DNA of 64,000 bases, taken from an uncultured bacterium (lineage in GTDB: Bacteria; Margulisbacteria; Marinamargulisbacteria; SXXA01). The stretch is taken from contig CAIPHK010000004.1 in the NCBI GenBank assembly GCA_903864835.1, positions 1 through 64,000 of the forward strand. Reading direction: 5' to 3'. The position numbers were made by a program, and so were the translations under genes. The notes below the pieces were generated by a model. That model was not told where the DNA came from. It worked only from the letters and a program-made list of their open reading frames with translations, and ran no database searches. Shown one piece after another: positions 1 through 9,014 of this stretch; the first letter of the stretch is position 1; each line of letters starts with the position of its first letter.

Positions 1-1
1 T

Positions 2-253
2 CAGCTCGAAGAAAAGCAACTCGAAGCCGCCACTTGGCGTCTGGAATTCGATATTTCCGAACTCATTTCAAGCAAACTGGACCTCAACCGTTTCAAAGAA
101 ACCATGGCCCAATTCCGCTTCAATCACGTCAATTTTACCGCTAAAGACTGGAAGAAGTGGTTCACCCAACACGTCGTCCACATCATCCATCGCAACGGCC
201 ATTTCGACGTCACATTTCGGTACTTGGCAGTGTTAGCGGGAAACACGCAATAA
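2..253 (+). CDS. C-terminal end of a probable large serine recombinase (partial, runs off the left edge)
   Basis: The frame is open from base 2 to the TAA at 251-253 (83 residues, no start in the window). The visible part has a charged, coiled-coil-like stretch (EEKQLEAATWRLE), then a Phe/Trp-containing helix and a closing strand HFDVTFRYLAV. That order resembles the C-terminal end of large serine recombinases, where a coiled coil is followed by a short strand ending in V-x-F. This is inferred from pattern only, because the catalytic domain lies outside the window. Codons end heavily in C (ctc, ttc, atc, gtc, cac), unlike the rest of the window, which suggests foreign origin. It could be any other coiled-coil-ended protein. 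Confidence 0.45.
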   Translation, partial: QLEEKQLEAATWRLEFDISELISSKLDLNRFKETMAQFRFNHVNFTAKDWKKWFTQHVVHIIHRNGHFDVTFRYLAVLAGNTQ

Positions 254-368
254 GGGGGTAAATCGCCAAAATCGCACACACACACATTTTGGGCTGTGCC
301 GGTTCGAACTTTAGAGCCGGTACCATTCGCCATTTCACAAAAAACGCGTTCGAGCGAGGTGACTATAG

Positions 369-446
369 TGGTGCGCCTGGCGAGATTCGAACTCACGACC
401 TTTAGCTCCGGAGGCTAACGCTCTATCCAGGCTGAGCTACAGACGC
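369..446 (-). tRNA. tRNA-Arg (anticodon CCG)
   Basis: Read on the minus strand, a complete cloverleaf can be drawn. The acceptor GCGTCTG pairs with CAGGCGC, then come TA, the D arm GCTC...GAGC, the anticodon stem TTAGC/GCTAA around the loop CTCCGGA (anticodon CCG, decoding CGG), and the T arm with TTCGAAT. The discriminator is A and a CCA end is encoded (369-371). It lies just downstream of, and convergent with, the recombinase-like fragment. Confidence 0.95.
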
Positions 447-532
447 ACGTACTGACCAATAGGGGCTGCTGAATTTTCTCCGAAATTTCGGGAGGTCTGA
501 CAGCGCAATGACCTCATGATATAGTACGGAAT

Positions 533-1576
533 ATGATTCACGCAATTGTAATGGCAGGCGGAAAAGGGACTCGATTTTGGCCATTGTCCCGTGCCGTTCG
601 TGCCAAGCAGTTTTTGCGGATAGTGGGGGATCAAACGCTTTTGGAACAGACGATATCTCGTGCCAAGAATGTGGTGGATCAAGTCTGGATCGTGGGAAAT
701 GCGTGTCACGCACCGTTTTTTGACGAAGTAGACCCTCTACTGACGCCCGACCATATACTCTACGAACCGGAAGGTCGGAATACGGCCCCTTGTATCGGAT
801 GGGCGGCGGCAGAAATTTTAAAACAAGATCCTAATGGTGTGATGGTGGTTTTACCCTCGGATCATTGCATATCAGACCCCCAGGAATTTCAGCGATTGAT
901 TCAAGTTGCAATTGAGTTGGTAAAGTCCGAAAATTGTTTGGTGACTCTTGGGATTAAACCGACCTTTCCTCACACTGGGTTTGGATATATCGAAACAAAA
1001 GGAATCGAAAACGAAGTGGGGCAAGTTGTTCGTTTCCGGGAAAAACCTAACTATGATACCGCAGTTAGGTTCATAAAAAGCGGTCATTTTTATTGGAATG
1101 CCGGTATTTTTGTGTGGAAGGCCCGCACTATTTTTGACTTGATAAAAACCTATATTCCAGAAGATGCGGACGCCTACGACCAGATTCTGTCTCTGGGAAA
1201 TGACGTCTCCGATTATGTGCAACTGGCGTCGCTGTTTGGAACCCTTCAAAAAATTTCAATTGATTTTTCCGTAATGGAGCAGGCCGTTGCGGTGACCCGA
1301 ATTATCCCTGCAGACATCGGATGGGATGATATCGGAAGCTGGTCCGCTTTAGAGAATCATTGGCCAAAGGATGAGTCGGGGAATGCGAGTCGAGCTGATG
1401 TGGTCGCGGTGAACAGCCGAAATAACGTGGTGTACTCACAAAAAAAATTAGTGGCCCTGATTGATGTTGACGATCTTGTGGTCGTTGAAACTGATGATGC
1501 AATTCTCGTTCTGCCAAAACGCAGCGACCAAAAAATTAGAGAACTCTATGAACGGTTGCCACAGGGCTATCAGTAA
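533..1576 (+). CDS. manC: Mannose-1-phosphate guanylyltransferase
   Basis: The product makes GDP-mannose from mannose-1-phosphate and GTP, the activated sugar for mannosyl and fucosyl glycans. The nucleotidyltransferase signature is at the N-terminus (GGKGTRFWPLSR, residues 9-20), with PSDH near residue 108, REKP near 170 and WNAGIF at 188. At 347 residues it matches the short monofunctional GMPPs and lacks the C-terminal phosphomannose isomerase domain of ManC/AlgA. The ATG at 533 directly precedes the catalytic motif, so the start is secure although the ribosome-binding site is weak. A palindromic repeat begins at the base after its stop codon. The symbol manC is by family; the acceptor glycan is unknown. 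Confidence 0.9.
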   Translation: MIHAIVMAGGKGTRFWPLSRAVRAKQFLRIVGDQTLLEQTISRAKNVVDQVWIVGNACHAPFFDEVDPLLTPDHILYEPEGRNTAPCIGWAAAEILKQDPNGVMVVLPSDHCISDPQEFQRLIQVAIELVKSENCLVTLGIKPTFPHTGFGYIETKGIENEVGQVVRFREKPNYDTAVRFIKSGHFYWNAGIFVWKARTIFDLIKTYIPEDADAYDQILSLGNDVSDYVQLASLFGTLQKISIDFSVMEQAVAVTRIIPADIGWDDIGSWSALENHWPKDESGNASRADVVAVNSRNNVVYSQKKLVALIDVDDLVVVETDDAILVLPKRSDQKIRELYERLPQGYQ

Positions 1577-1670
1577 GTCATTCCCGCGAAAGCGGGAATC
1601 CATTCATCCTCGCGAAGGAGGGGGGCTAGGTATCCTTGTTCGATGGGATTCCCGCCTTCCCGGGAATGAC
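1577..1670. repeat. Palindromic repeat element with 25-bp inverted ends
   Basis: The ends 1577-1601 (GTCATTCCCGCGAAAGCGGG...) and 1646-1670 (...CCTTCCCGGGAATGAC) are imperfect inverted repeats around a 44-bp spacer, and each end is itself a small hairpin. GTCATTCCCGCG-type elements are common dispersed repeats in bacteria. It fills the gap between the guanylyltransferase stop and the next start, ending 5 bases before that ATG, so it could act as a transcript hairpin between the two genes. Confidence 0.85.
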
Positions 1671-1675
1671 GTGGG

Positions 1676-2758
1676 ATGACGAAGTGTACGCAACTCTGGA
1701 TTACCACGAATTCGCCGGGAGAGTTGGCCAGTTGGGTCACGCCTATCGTTCAAGTCGTTAAAGCGGAGTTCCCCGACGTCGAGGTGGTGGTTGCATTGGT
1801 GCCTTGCCAATATTCCAGCGGCCATGAATTGGAAATAGCAACCCGTATTTCCGGAGTCACCCGCGCATATTCCCCATCTCAAACGCTCAACTATTTATTG
1901 AAGTTAAAATGGGGCGGACGTCGAGGGAATGGGGCCGTTCTCTACCTTGGGGGCGATCCGATGTACGCAAAATGGCTGGGGTTAACGCATCGGTGGCCGG
2001 TCATTGCGTATACAGAACATGGATATTCCTTGGGTTTTGGGATTCGAACCACCCTCCGAAAGTCAGTGATTGGTGATTTGATGGCCTCTCGGATTGCGCT
2101 ACGGCAACCTATCACCAGCACAAAAGACATCGATATTGTATTTTTTACGGGATCACGACCCGCTCATTTTGATGTATTTGCACCGTTTTGCGTGGAGGTC
2201 GCGCGGCATTTACTGGCGGAACGTCCCGGGATAAAAATCGCGATTCAACGGTCGCTCTTTATTGACGATGAGCGATGGACTCACTTTTGTTCGACGCAAC
2301 CCCTGTCGGGAATCGACATATTCACCGGATCCAGCTTGGAATCGTTGGAGCGCTCTCGATTGATGGTATCGTTGCCAGGGACATCGACTGCCGAGGCCAT
2401 GTATATGCAGACTCCGATGGTGGTATTGGTTCCTCTGAACCGACCGGAATTAATTCAATTGGATGGGCTGGTGGGGATCATTGGCATGATTCCTTGGGTG
2501 GGAACCCAACTTAAAAAAGCGGTGATTCGGGTGATGATTGCGCGACGTCGATTGGTTGCCTTGCCGAATATTATGGCGCAGCGAGAAGTGATCCCGGAGA
2601 TCGTGGGTGTTTTGGAGCCGATACCGGTAGCTAGACAACTTTTGGATGTGTTGGATTCGCCGGTTCAATTGGCTGAGCAACGGGTGATGTTTGATCAATT
2701 TCCTGCAACGACCGTCGCTGCGACAGCGATTGTCGAAGAATTAAGACGATGGATTTAG
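1676..2758 (+). CDS. LpxB-like glycosyltransferase
   Basis: The 360-residue protein resembles lipid-A-disaccharide synthase (GT19), which joins UDP-2,3-diacylglucosamine to lipid X at the inner membrane. The N-terminus has the nucleotide-fold start with TTNSPGELASWVTP. The C-terminal half carries LPGTSTAEAM (about 232-241) and LPNIMAQREVIPE (about 295-307), matching the conserved LpxB blocks around the donor site. The middle is divergent, and no lpxA, lpxC, lpxD or lpxK is nearby, so it may be a paralogue working on another lipid. The ATG at 1676 lies 5 bases after the palindromic repeat and has no clear ribosome-binding site. The 3' end overlaps cmoB by 10 bases. Confidence 0.7.
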   Translation: MTKCTQLWITTNSPGELASWVTPIVQVVKAEFPDVEVVVALVPCQYSSGHELEIATRISGVTRAYSPSQTLNYLLKLKWGGRRGNGAVLYLGGDPMYAKWLGLTHRWPVIAYTEHGYSLGFGIRTTLRKSVIGDLMASRIALRQPITSTKDIDIVFFTGSRPAHFDVFAPFCVEVARHLLAERPGIKIAIQRSLFIDDERWTHFCSTQPLSGIDIFTGSSLESLERSRLMVSLPGTSTAEAMYMQTPMVVLVPLNRPELIQLDGLVGIIGMIPWVGTQLKKAVIRVMIARRRLVALPNIMAQREVIPEIVGVLEPIPVARQLLDVLDSPVQLAEQRVMFDQFPATTVAATAIVEELRRWI

Positions 2759-3750
2759 GTCAGGCTGCTCAGGCGGTGTACCAAGAAAAAGTGGACGCCG
2801 CGGTGGCCAAAATTGTGAGTGCGGGATGGCGGGGTAATGTAACGGGTTTGCAGACCGTATTGAACGCTCGGCAGTCTCGATTCTCGAACCCGAATGTTCA
2901 GCGGTTTCTTCAGGCCTATTTATCACTGCCTCGAGGAACTGTCTCGAATATTACGCTCGACCAGCCGATCGTTACGATTAGTGGGGTTGAGGAGGGTGAT
3001 GATTACGCGGCGGTTGAAACGGCGCTTCGGGGCCTTATTCCGTGGAGAAAAGGACCTTATTCACTATTTGGGGTGTCGGTGGATGCGGAATGGAGATCGG
3101 ACCAAAAGTGGGATCGTATTGCAGGATTTGGGGAGTGGTTTCATCACCGACGGGTTCTCGATATTGGGTGCAATTCCGGGTACTACATGTTTCGATTGTT
3201 GGCGTATGACCCGAAAGTCGTCGTGGGGATTGATCCTTCAGATCTCTTTTTTTTCCAGTTCCATAGCCTGTTTCAATGGATGCCCGACCGGCAATTGGCG
3301 TATCTTCCGATTGGGCTGGAGCAATTGTGTGGATTCGATCATTGGTTTGATACTGTCCTTTGTATGGGGATTCTGTATCACCAACGATCCCCCATTGAGG
3401 CGTTGCGAGGGTTACGAAACGTGATGAAAAATGAGGGGACTTTGATTCTTGAAACGTTAATTCTAAACGGAGTAGGGGACTACTCGATTACGCCGAAGGC
3501 GACGTATGCAAAAATGGCCAACGTATTCTATCTTCCGACCTTGGAGTGTTTGTTGATCTGGCTTAACCGGGCGGGGTTTCGCCGATGCGCCGTGCTCGAC
3601 GTCAGCCGGACGACGGATGCAGAACAACGACGGACCGAATGGGTGAATACCGAAAGCCTGGCGGATTTTTTGGATCCCAATGACCCCTCGCTGACGGTAG
3701 AGGGGTACCCGTGCCCGTATCGGGCGGTCATCGCTTGTCACAGGGTGTGA
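2749..3750 (+). CDS. cmoB: tRNA U34 carboxymethyltransferase CmoB
   Basis: CmoB transfers the carboxymethyl group from carboxy-SAM to 5-hydroxyuridine at tRNA position 34, giving the cmo5U wobble base. The 333-residue length is near the family norm. Diagnostic blocks are KGPYSLFGV...EWRSDQKWDR (about 100-125), the SAM-binding LDIGCNSGYY (about 137), GIDPSDLFFFQF, GILYHQRSP, and the C-terminal TESLADFLDP with TVEGYPCPYRAV. The ATG at 2749 overlaps the upstream gene by 10 bases, which suggests translational coupling. The partner CmoA, which makes carboxy-SAM, is not in the window. The call itself is firm. Confidence 0.93.
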   Translation: MDLGQAAQAVYQEKVDAAVAKIVSAGWRGNVTGLQTVLNARQSRFSNPNVQRFLQAYLSLPRGTVSNITLDQPIVTISGVEEGDDYAAVETALRGLIPWRKGPYSLFGVSVDAEWRSDQKWDRIAGFGEWFHHRRVLDIGCNSGYYMFRLLAYDPKVVVGIDPSDLFFFQFHSLFQWMPDRQLAYLPIGLEQLCGFDHWFDTVLCMGILYHQRSPIEALRGLRNVMKNEGTLILETLILNGVGDYSITPKATYAKMANVFYLPTLECLLIWLNRAGFRRCAVLDVSRTTDAEQRRTEWVNTESLADFLDPNDPSLTVEGYPCPYRAVIACHRV

Positions 3751-3961
3751 TGATACCTATAATCCGTCCCCCCTCCCTAATCTATTAATCAAAGTTGGAT
3801 TAGCTTTTGCTCCTTTTTTATCGCACGATTGCGTCGCCACCCGCCGCTTTAGGCGTGTGTTTGGCCGACATTAAACCCCCGTCATTTTGTTCAATCCCCT
3901 CGTTATCCTCTCTTTTCCGTAGAGGTTCGGTTTTGAGTGCCTCTTCCGGGGGGTCCTTGAT

Positions 3962-5536
3962 TTGCGTACTCATGGCGGAGCCCCCTTGGTTAAGGAACTA
4001 GACGATGCGTATGTGGTGACTACTCCTTATACCTCATTTCCAGGCGTGGACATGGCCAAAAAGATGATTGTGGATTTCCCAATTGAGACTGCCCATTCTG
4101 AAAAATTGAAGTCAATGGACTTAAAGATTCGCGGAAGTGGGAATGCTCAGTTTTTAATCTTTTACCTTATTTTTCCACCGAATCAGGCACCGAATCGGTT
4201 TGCATCGTTTAAGCTGTCGCTCGAAGTACGCCCGTTGCAGCTGTTCGATTTGTTGGCAAATACTTATCCGGATCGATTGGGGCTTACGCCTGAAAAAATT
4301 GGAGTTCCCTGGTCAGTGGCTGTCCCTCGGGGTGCAGTTCGCGAACTTTACGCCGCTTTGCGAAGTGAGCAGGAATTGCAACGGCTATTTGGGAAGACGG
4401 TGCGGGTCAATAAATTTAGAATGGCGCTTGATACCCTGGTTCAATCCGCCCAGATTCGCGAAGTCGACTTTCCTGTCCATGCTGAGGGTTGCTCATCGCC
4501 GAGTTTTATCGACAATGGAAAAAAAATGTCGTACCCCGGGCTTGATGTTGCGGTCTCCAATTTAATTAATGGAATCACTGTGGCTGTAGGTACCGACCAA
4601 CTTGTGATTGCATCCCTCTATTCGGGGGTCCTTATGGTCCGTGATGTCGGCCATCCCCAATCCGAGATATTGACCCGTGAGGTCCACCGTCGTCTGAAAA
4701 ACATGGGCGGTTTGTCGGGAATTTCTATTTTTATCTCGCATTGGCATCATGATCACGTTGAAAAATTAGAAGATATTTTGAAATTTGCGAGCGTCGAGAA
4801 AATCCCTGTTCAACTGATCGTAGGGGAAAAGGTTATCGAGATTCAAATGATGGGGTATTTTTTAGCCAATAGAGACTGGTTGACAGGTGCCGTGCTCAAT
4901 AATTTGACGGTGAGATGTCTAAAATCCGGTGTTCGATATTCGGTCTTTAAAACGGGGTCAGATAACAATACTTGTATGGTGACATCAGAACCTCCGAAGG
5001 CCCTGGCTCATTTTATACCGAGTTATCAAATTCAGACCTTTAATTTCAAACCGATATATCCAAGATACGGTCAGTTTTCGGCGATAGTGTATACCGGGGA
5101 TATCAATTTTCAATTGGATTCGGACCCCAGTGCCCGGGCTCAAATCATTTTGGCGCATCTTGTGGCTATTGCAACCCAGGCCATCGATGAGGGTATCGAG
5201 TGGATAAATCATCCGACGCGTCCCGGAGCAGCCCCCAACCAATGTTCGGCCATGGTGGTCATTTATTTTGATCAAGGCCATCTTGGATTTGATCGTTTTG
5301 CGACGGAATCCCTCATGGCGGAAGCGTTGCATCAGATTGCGAATGCGAAGTCTCGGTTAGAAAAGCGATTTGAAGCCGGAATTGAAATCAAATTTATTCC
5401 TGGGCATCAAAAATGTGCCTGTGGTACGGGGCGATTGGAGGCACTTTGTTTGCCGGCGAATTTCGGTCGACGACCCAGGATTCTGAAACGCCTTTTGCAT
5501 CCGTCCCCGGTCGTTGATACAATCGATCCCTTGTGA
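3962..5536 (+). CDS. Metallo-beta-lactamase-fold protein, coupled to a SNF2 helicase
   Basis: The protein has up to 524 residues. Its first 220 residues or so match no domain I know. The C-terminal part is a metallo-beta-lactamase fold: HWHHDH at 260-265 (HxHxDH metal motif), TGD with Asp380, and PGH with His482. These positions fit a two-metal hydrolase; the substrate cannot be read from sequence. The start is uncertain: TTG at 3962 or ATG at 4052 are the in-frame candidates, neither with a convincing ribosome-binding site. Its TGA overlaps the GTG of the helicase gene (GTGA), so the two are almost certainly translated together. The DNA before it (3751-3961) shows only an AT-rich stretch with a weak inverted repeat near 3778-3806. 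Confidence 0.7.
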   Translation: MRTHGGAPLVKELDDAYVVTTPYTSFPGVDMAKKMIVDFPIETAHSEKLKSMDLKIRGSGNAQFLIFYLIFPPNQAPNRFASFKLSLEVRPLQLFDLLANTYPDRLGLTPEKIGVPWSVAVPRGAVRELYAALRSEQELQRLFGKTVRVNKFRMALDTLVQSAQIREVDFPVHAEGCSSPSFIDNGKKMSYPGLDVAVSNLINGITVAVGTDQLVIASLYSGVLMVRDVGHPQSEILTREVHRRLKNMGGLSGISIFISHWHHDHVEKLEDILKFASVEKIPVQLIVGEKVIEIQMMGYFLANRDWLTGAVLNNLTVRCLKSGVRYSVFKTGSDNNTCMVTSEPPKALAHFIPSYQIQTFNFKPIYPRYGQFSAIVYTGDINFQLDSDPSARAQIILAHLVAIATQAIDEGIEWINHPTRPGAAPNQCSAMVVIYFDQGHLGFDRFATESLMAEALHQIANAKSRLEKRFEAGIEIKFIPGHQKCACGTGRLEALCLPANFGRRPRILKRLLHPSPVVDTIDPL

Positions 5537-8460
5537 CATCTCCCTTAGAAATTGTAATTGAATACGGCGCCTTCCATCATATAAAGGTAACGGTCTATAA
5601 AGACGGAAAACGGATGTCTCCATTTTCCCCTGGATTGTCGAGTTCCTTGCGGCAATTGGCGCGCCAGTCCGGCGCTTATCAGACCATCGATGACGAGTTG
5701 TTGCGTGCCTTAGAAACCATTGAGACTCCGGTTCGCCTCAAAATTCTTCGGCAAACGCCAGTTACCGCGGACTGGGACCCCGAGGCATTCTATGAATTGC
5801 GTTGGGGACTCAATATCTCCGGTGCGGACGTCGAACTTCGACAAGAGGCCTTGGATCACTTGGGGCTGCCCTGTGTGGTGTCTCCGATTGGGAAACAGTT
5901 GGTCGTGGATCTTACCCGGCATAAGGTTGGGCGGGTATTGGCCTCCAGCGACAATGAACCCACCGATATTGAAGCAAAATTTCGTAAACAACGGACGGTT
6001 CAGACACGGGTTGTGGTCAAAGCCCAAAGTTCGAATGATCTGACTAAAGTAGGAACTCGGCATTACAACCAAGCGCCGGTATCCTTCGAAACGTTTGAGC
6101 AAATTGCTGCGATGCGGTTTTCAGCTAATGACTTGCCGGTGACACCGGTTTTGGAAACACCGGTCTATTTTATTAATATCGCGCCGCATCCGACGGATTC
6201 GTCGATGTGTATTATTCAACCTGGCTTTTCATTGGGAGCGGATACCTTCTCTTTGATTGAATGTTTGACCTCAGTGGCAGAAGTCTTAGTTGATTTGCCG
6301 GGGGCCATAAGTACTCAGAATTGGCGACGGATTTTGTATGAATTGCTCGACGATGCGATCCGAACCGACGCCGTTGACGCGGACCAGATCATTGCATTGA
6401 TTGCACCCAAGTCGATTCCTGTATTGCCCCCCCAATTGGAAGCGGCTTCAGATTTGATCCGTCGTTGGATCGCGGCCCGGGAGGATCGTTCGGTGTCGGC
6501 GTTGGCGGGTAACAGTTGGCATTTTTCTCAAAACGATTGGTTGCGACAGTCTCTATGTATTACCGCTTCGATTGCCGCCTATGAAGAGGTGTCGTTTGAC
6601 GATACCGGTTTCGCTGCACCTGCCGATATGATTCATAAAATTGCGGAAAAATTAGAAAATATCGTTCGGGGTCATGGCATTCAATTGCGGTGGGACCAGC
6701 AACCGCTTCATTTTGAAAATTGGGAAATTCAGGCGAATGTGTCCGATGAAGGGGATCGGTATGTCCTTGAACCGGTCATTCAATTTATGGGTACCACCAT
6801 TCGGATGGAAAGCTGGGATGAAATTCTCACTCTGAATGGGATTAAAGTGAGCGACACCGAGACAGTGATGCTCTCCAGCGAGACCATTGCCGCATTGCGG
6901 GCGTTGCTCCGGTATCAACCAAAAAAATCGGACGAAAAAGGGAAGCGGGCGTCCTCGATTGTATTAACGGGGCGTTTGCGGATTTTGGATGTCTTGTATT
7001 TGGTTAAAAACGGTATTCGTATTTCTCTATCCGATGCGGACCAAGAGTTATTAAATTCATTAACCCAATTTGTTCAGTTGGAGGGTGAAGAATTACCCAA
7101 AAATTTTGCGGGGTCGCTTCGTGAATACCAGAAAATAGGATTTGATTGGCTAGTCTTTTTGTATCGCCATCGATTTGGGGCTTGTTTGGCTGACGACATG
7201 GGTCTAGGTAAAACAATTCAAGCCATCGCCTTTTTGGCGTGGGTGGCGGAACATTCCAAAGGGTCTTGTAGCCTGATCGTCGTGCCTCCCAGTCTGGTCT
7301 ATAACTGGAGACGGGAGCTGGAGAAATTTGCGCCGGATCTCATTATTCGGGAATACACTGGGGCGAAACGCGAATTAGTGATGGAAGGGACAGATGTTCT
7401 GATCTCGACCTATGACATCATTCGACGCGACATCGATATGTTAGAGGGAATCACCTTTGAAACGATTGTTTTTGACGAAGCGCAAATTATTAAAAATATG
7501 ATGGCCAGCCGGTCCGCGGCGGTGAGACGATTGTCGGCGCGGTTTAGGGCGTGTTTGACGGGAACTCCGCTTGAAAATCATGCGGGGGAATTTGTATCCA
7601 TATTGGAACTTGCGGTTCCGGGACTGACAGAAGGGATGCCCTCGAAAACGGAGGCCATCGATTTGTTGGTGGAGCGGGCGCGTCCGTTTGTGTTGCGACG
7701 GACTAAAGAAAAGATTTTGAAGGAACTTCCTGAAAAAATCGAAAGCACGGTTTACCTTCCGTTGTCGGAAGCCCAGTTGGCGTACTATGAAAAAGTAGTG
7801 GCTGAAGTGCGTGAGCAAGTCCAACAAATGTTCGAGAAATATCGGTCGGGGCGGGCAGGTCTATTGGCGATCACTGCGTTGTTACGCTTGCGGCAACTCT
7901 GTATCACGCCGACCCTAATTGACCCCAATTATTTGGAGTCATCGCCCAAGATCGACTATTTGGTAGAAACCCTTTGTGAACTTCAGGCTGAAGGCCATAG
8001 TTCGTTGGTCTTTACCCAGTTTCGGTCATTCGCCAATTTATTAGCCCCGTTGCTCGTAAAAAAGGGAATACGATTTATTCAAATTGATGGGCAAACTCGG
8101 ATGAACGATCGTAAAAAGTTAATTGAAGATTTTCAGACCTCTCCCGAATCGATGGTTGCGTTGATGACCCTCAAAACAGGGGGCATTGGCCTCAACCTAG
8201 TCAAAGCCTCGTATGTATTCCACGTGGACCCTTGGTGGAACCCAGCGGCTGAAAATCAGGCCTCTGACCGTGCGCACCGGATTGGACAGATCCAGAAGGT
8301 CAACGTCATTCGCTTAATTATGCAGGACAGCATCGAAGAGCGGGTATTGAAGCTCAAAGAGCAGAAGCAGCTATTATTCGATCAAGTGGTCAACTCAGGA
8401 TTATCCCGAGGCAAGTCTACCGCGCTTACTAAGGATGATTTTAGCTTTTTATTGAGTTAA
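5533..8460 (+). CDS. SNF2-family DEAD/DEAH-box ATPase (helicase-like)
   Basis: A 975-residue Swi2/Snf2 translocase. Residues 1-520 are a divergent N-terminal region typical of bacterial SNF2 proteins. The RecA-like core has the Walker A motif DDMGLGKT (554-561), DEAQ (648-651), LTGTPLENH, then a second lobe with LVFTQF, QIDGQT, LKTGGIGLNL and the motif VI region DRAHRIGQ. All ATPase motifs look intact. The GTG start overlaps the stop of the metallo-beta-lactamase-fold gene. The final TAA lies in the tip of a dispersed repeat (8458-8656). Solo bacterial SNF2 proteins are linked to transcription recycling or DNA metabolism, and some belong to defence systems; the partner gene here is unusual. 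Confidence 0.93.
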   Translation: MTSPLEIVIEYGAFHHIKVTVYKDGKRMSPFSPGLSSSLRQLARQSGAYQTIDDELLRALETIETPVRLKILRQTPVTADWDPEAFYELRWGLNISGADVELRQEALDHLGLPCVVSPIGKQLVVDLTRHKVGRVLASSDNEPTDIEAKFRKQRTVQTRVVVKAQSSNDLTKVGTRHYNQAPVSFETFEQIAAMRFSANDLPVTPVLETPVYFINIAPHPTDSSMCIIQPGFSLGADTFSLIECLTSVAEVLVDLPGAISTQNWRRILYELLDDAIRTDAVDADQIIALIAPKSIPVLPPQLEAASDLIRRWIAAREDRSVSALAGNSWHFSQNDWLRQSLCITASIAAYEEVSFDDTGFAAPADMIHKIAEKLENIVRGHGIQLRWDQQPLHFENWEIQANVSDEGDRYVLEPVIQFMGTTIRMESWDEILTLNGIKVSDTETVMLSSETIAALRALLRYQPKKSDEKGKRASSIVLTGRLRILDVLYLVKNGIRISLSDADQELLNSLTQFVQLEGEELPKNFAGSLREYQKIGFDWLVFLYRHRFGACLADDMGLGKTIQAIAFLAWVAEHSKGSCSLIVVPPSLVYNWRRELEKFAPDLIIREYTGAKRELVMEGTDVLISTYDIIRRDIDMLEGITFETIVFDEAQIIKNMMASRSAAVRRLSARFRACLTGTPLENHAGEFVSILELAVPGLTEGMPSKTEAIDLLVERARPFVLRRTKEKILKELPEKIESTVYLPLSEAQLAYYEKVVAEVREQVQQMFEKYRSGRAGLLAITALLRLRQLCITPTLIDPNYLESSPKIDYLVETLCELQAEGHSSLVFTQFRSFANLLAPLLVKKGIRFIQIDGQTRMNDRKKLIEDFQTSPESMVALMTLKTGGIGLNLVKASYVFHVDPWWNPAAENQASDRAHRIGQIQKVNVIRLIMQDSIEERVLKLKEQKQLLFDQVVNSGLSRGKSTALTKDDFSFLLS

Positions 8461-8656
8461 CTCACCCTCTACCTCTAATTCCCCGTTCGGGAAATTTGAG
8501 GATCTCCCTCTCTACGCATGAGCGCATAGAGGGAGAAAAATACATAAAACCATTTTTATTTAATCTCTATCTTGTTTTGCCTCCTCTATCCGGTTGACGG
8601 AGAGAGGGGGCTCCTCAATTTCCCCGGACGGGGAAATTGGGGGTGGGGGTGAGTTA
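8458..8656. repeat. Dispersed palindromic repeat, copy R1 (complete, two arms)
   Basis: It begins TAACTCACCC and ends GGTGAGTTA, giving inverted tips. Each arm holds two stem-loops: one around CCCGTTCGGG or CCCCGGACGGGG, and one of the CTCCCTCT...AGAGGGAG type. The element sits between convergent genes and provides the TAA of both: the SNF2 stop (8458-8460) and the ferredoxin stop (minus strand, 8654-8656). The paired hairpins could work as a two-way terminator. Related arms are at 14127, 42530, 57781 and 58445. Confidence 0.9.
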
Positions 8657-8908
8657 AAATTTAATTTTAACTTCGCCGGCGTTGATCGTGCATTGGCAAC
8701 CGAGTCGCTTGTTGCCTTCCATGCCAAGGTCCCGTTCTTCGTCGTTAACTGGGCTCAAATTATCCATTCCATCGAGAATTTCAATCTCACAGGTACCGCA
8801 GACTCCGTTGCTACAGCCAATCGGAACTCCGGCTTCTTCGATCGCGTCGACGATTTTGTCGCCGTCTGCGATATCAATTTCTTGGTCGTTTACATATAGT
8901 TTAGCCAT
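8654..8908 (-). CDS. [2Fe-2S] ferredoxin
   Basis: An 84-residue plant-type ferredoxin. The cluster ligands are visible as CSNGVCGTC (CxxxxCxxC) followed by a fourth cysteine in the C-terminal LGCQC segment. The acidic surface is typical of a small soluble electron carrier. A clear GAGGAA ribosome-binding site precedes the ATG. The gene is monocistronic, convergent with the SNF2 gene and divergent from the lipoprotein gene (106-bp gap). Its redox partner is not evident from the neighbours. Confidence 0.92.
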   Translation of the reverse strand: MAKLYVNDQEIDIADGDKIVDAIEEAGVPIGCSNGVCGTCEIEILDGMDNLSPVNDEERDLGMEGNKRLGCQCTINAGEVKIKF

Positions 8909-9014
8909 GGGTTCCTCGCATAATTAGTGTCATGTCTATATACCATCCTTCGCATGGTGTGGTAAATATTACGCTCACTGTTTATGGTTTTATTTAATTG
9001 CTCGGAGGGACCTT

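Noticed and set aside
299-330. Second tRNA-like T arm (GGTTCGAAC)
   Set aside because: No acceptor, D or anticodon arms can be drawn around it.
3778-3806. Terminator after cmoB
   Set aside because: CTAATC...GATTAG pairing is short with a 15-base loop; too weak to call.
3807-4001. Small 64-residue plus-strand ORF before the metallo-beta-lactamase-fold gene
   Set aside because: No ribosome-binding site, low-complexity composition, and overlap with the next gene's likely start.
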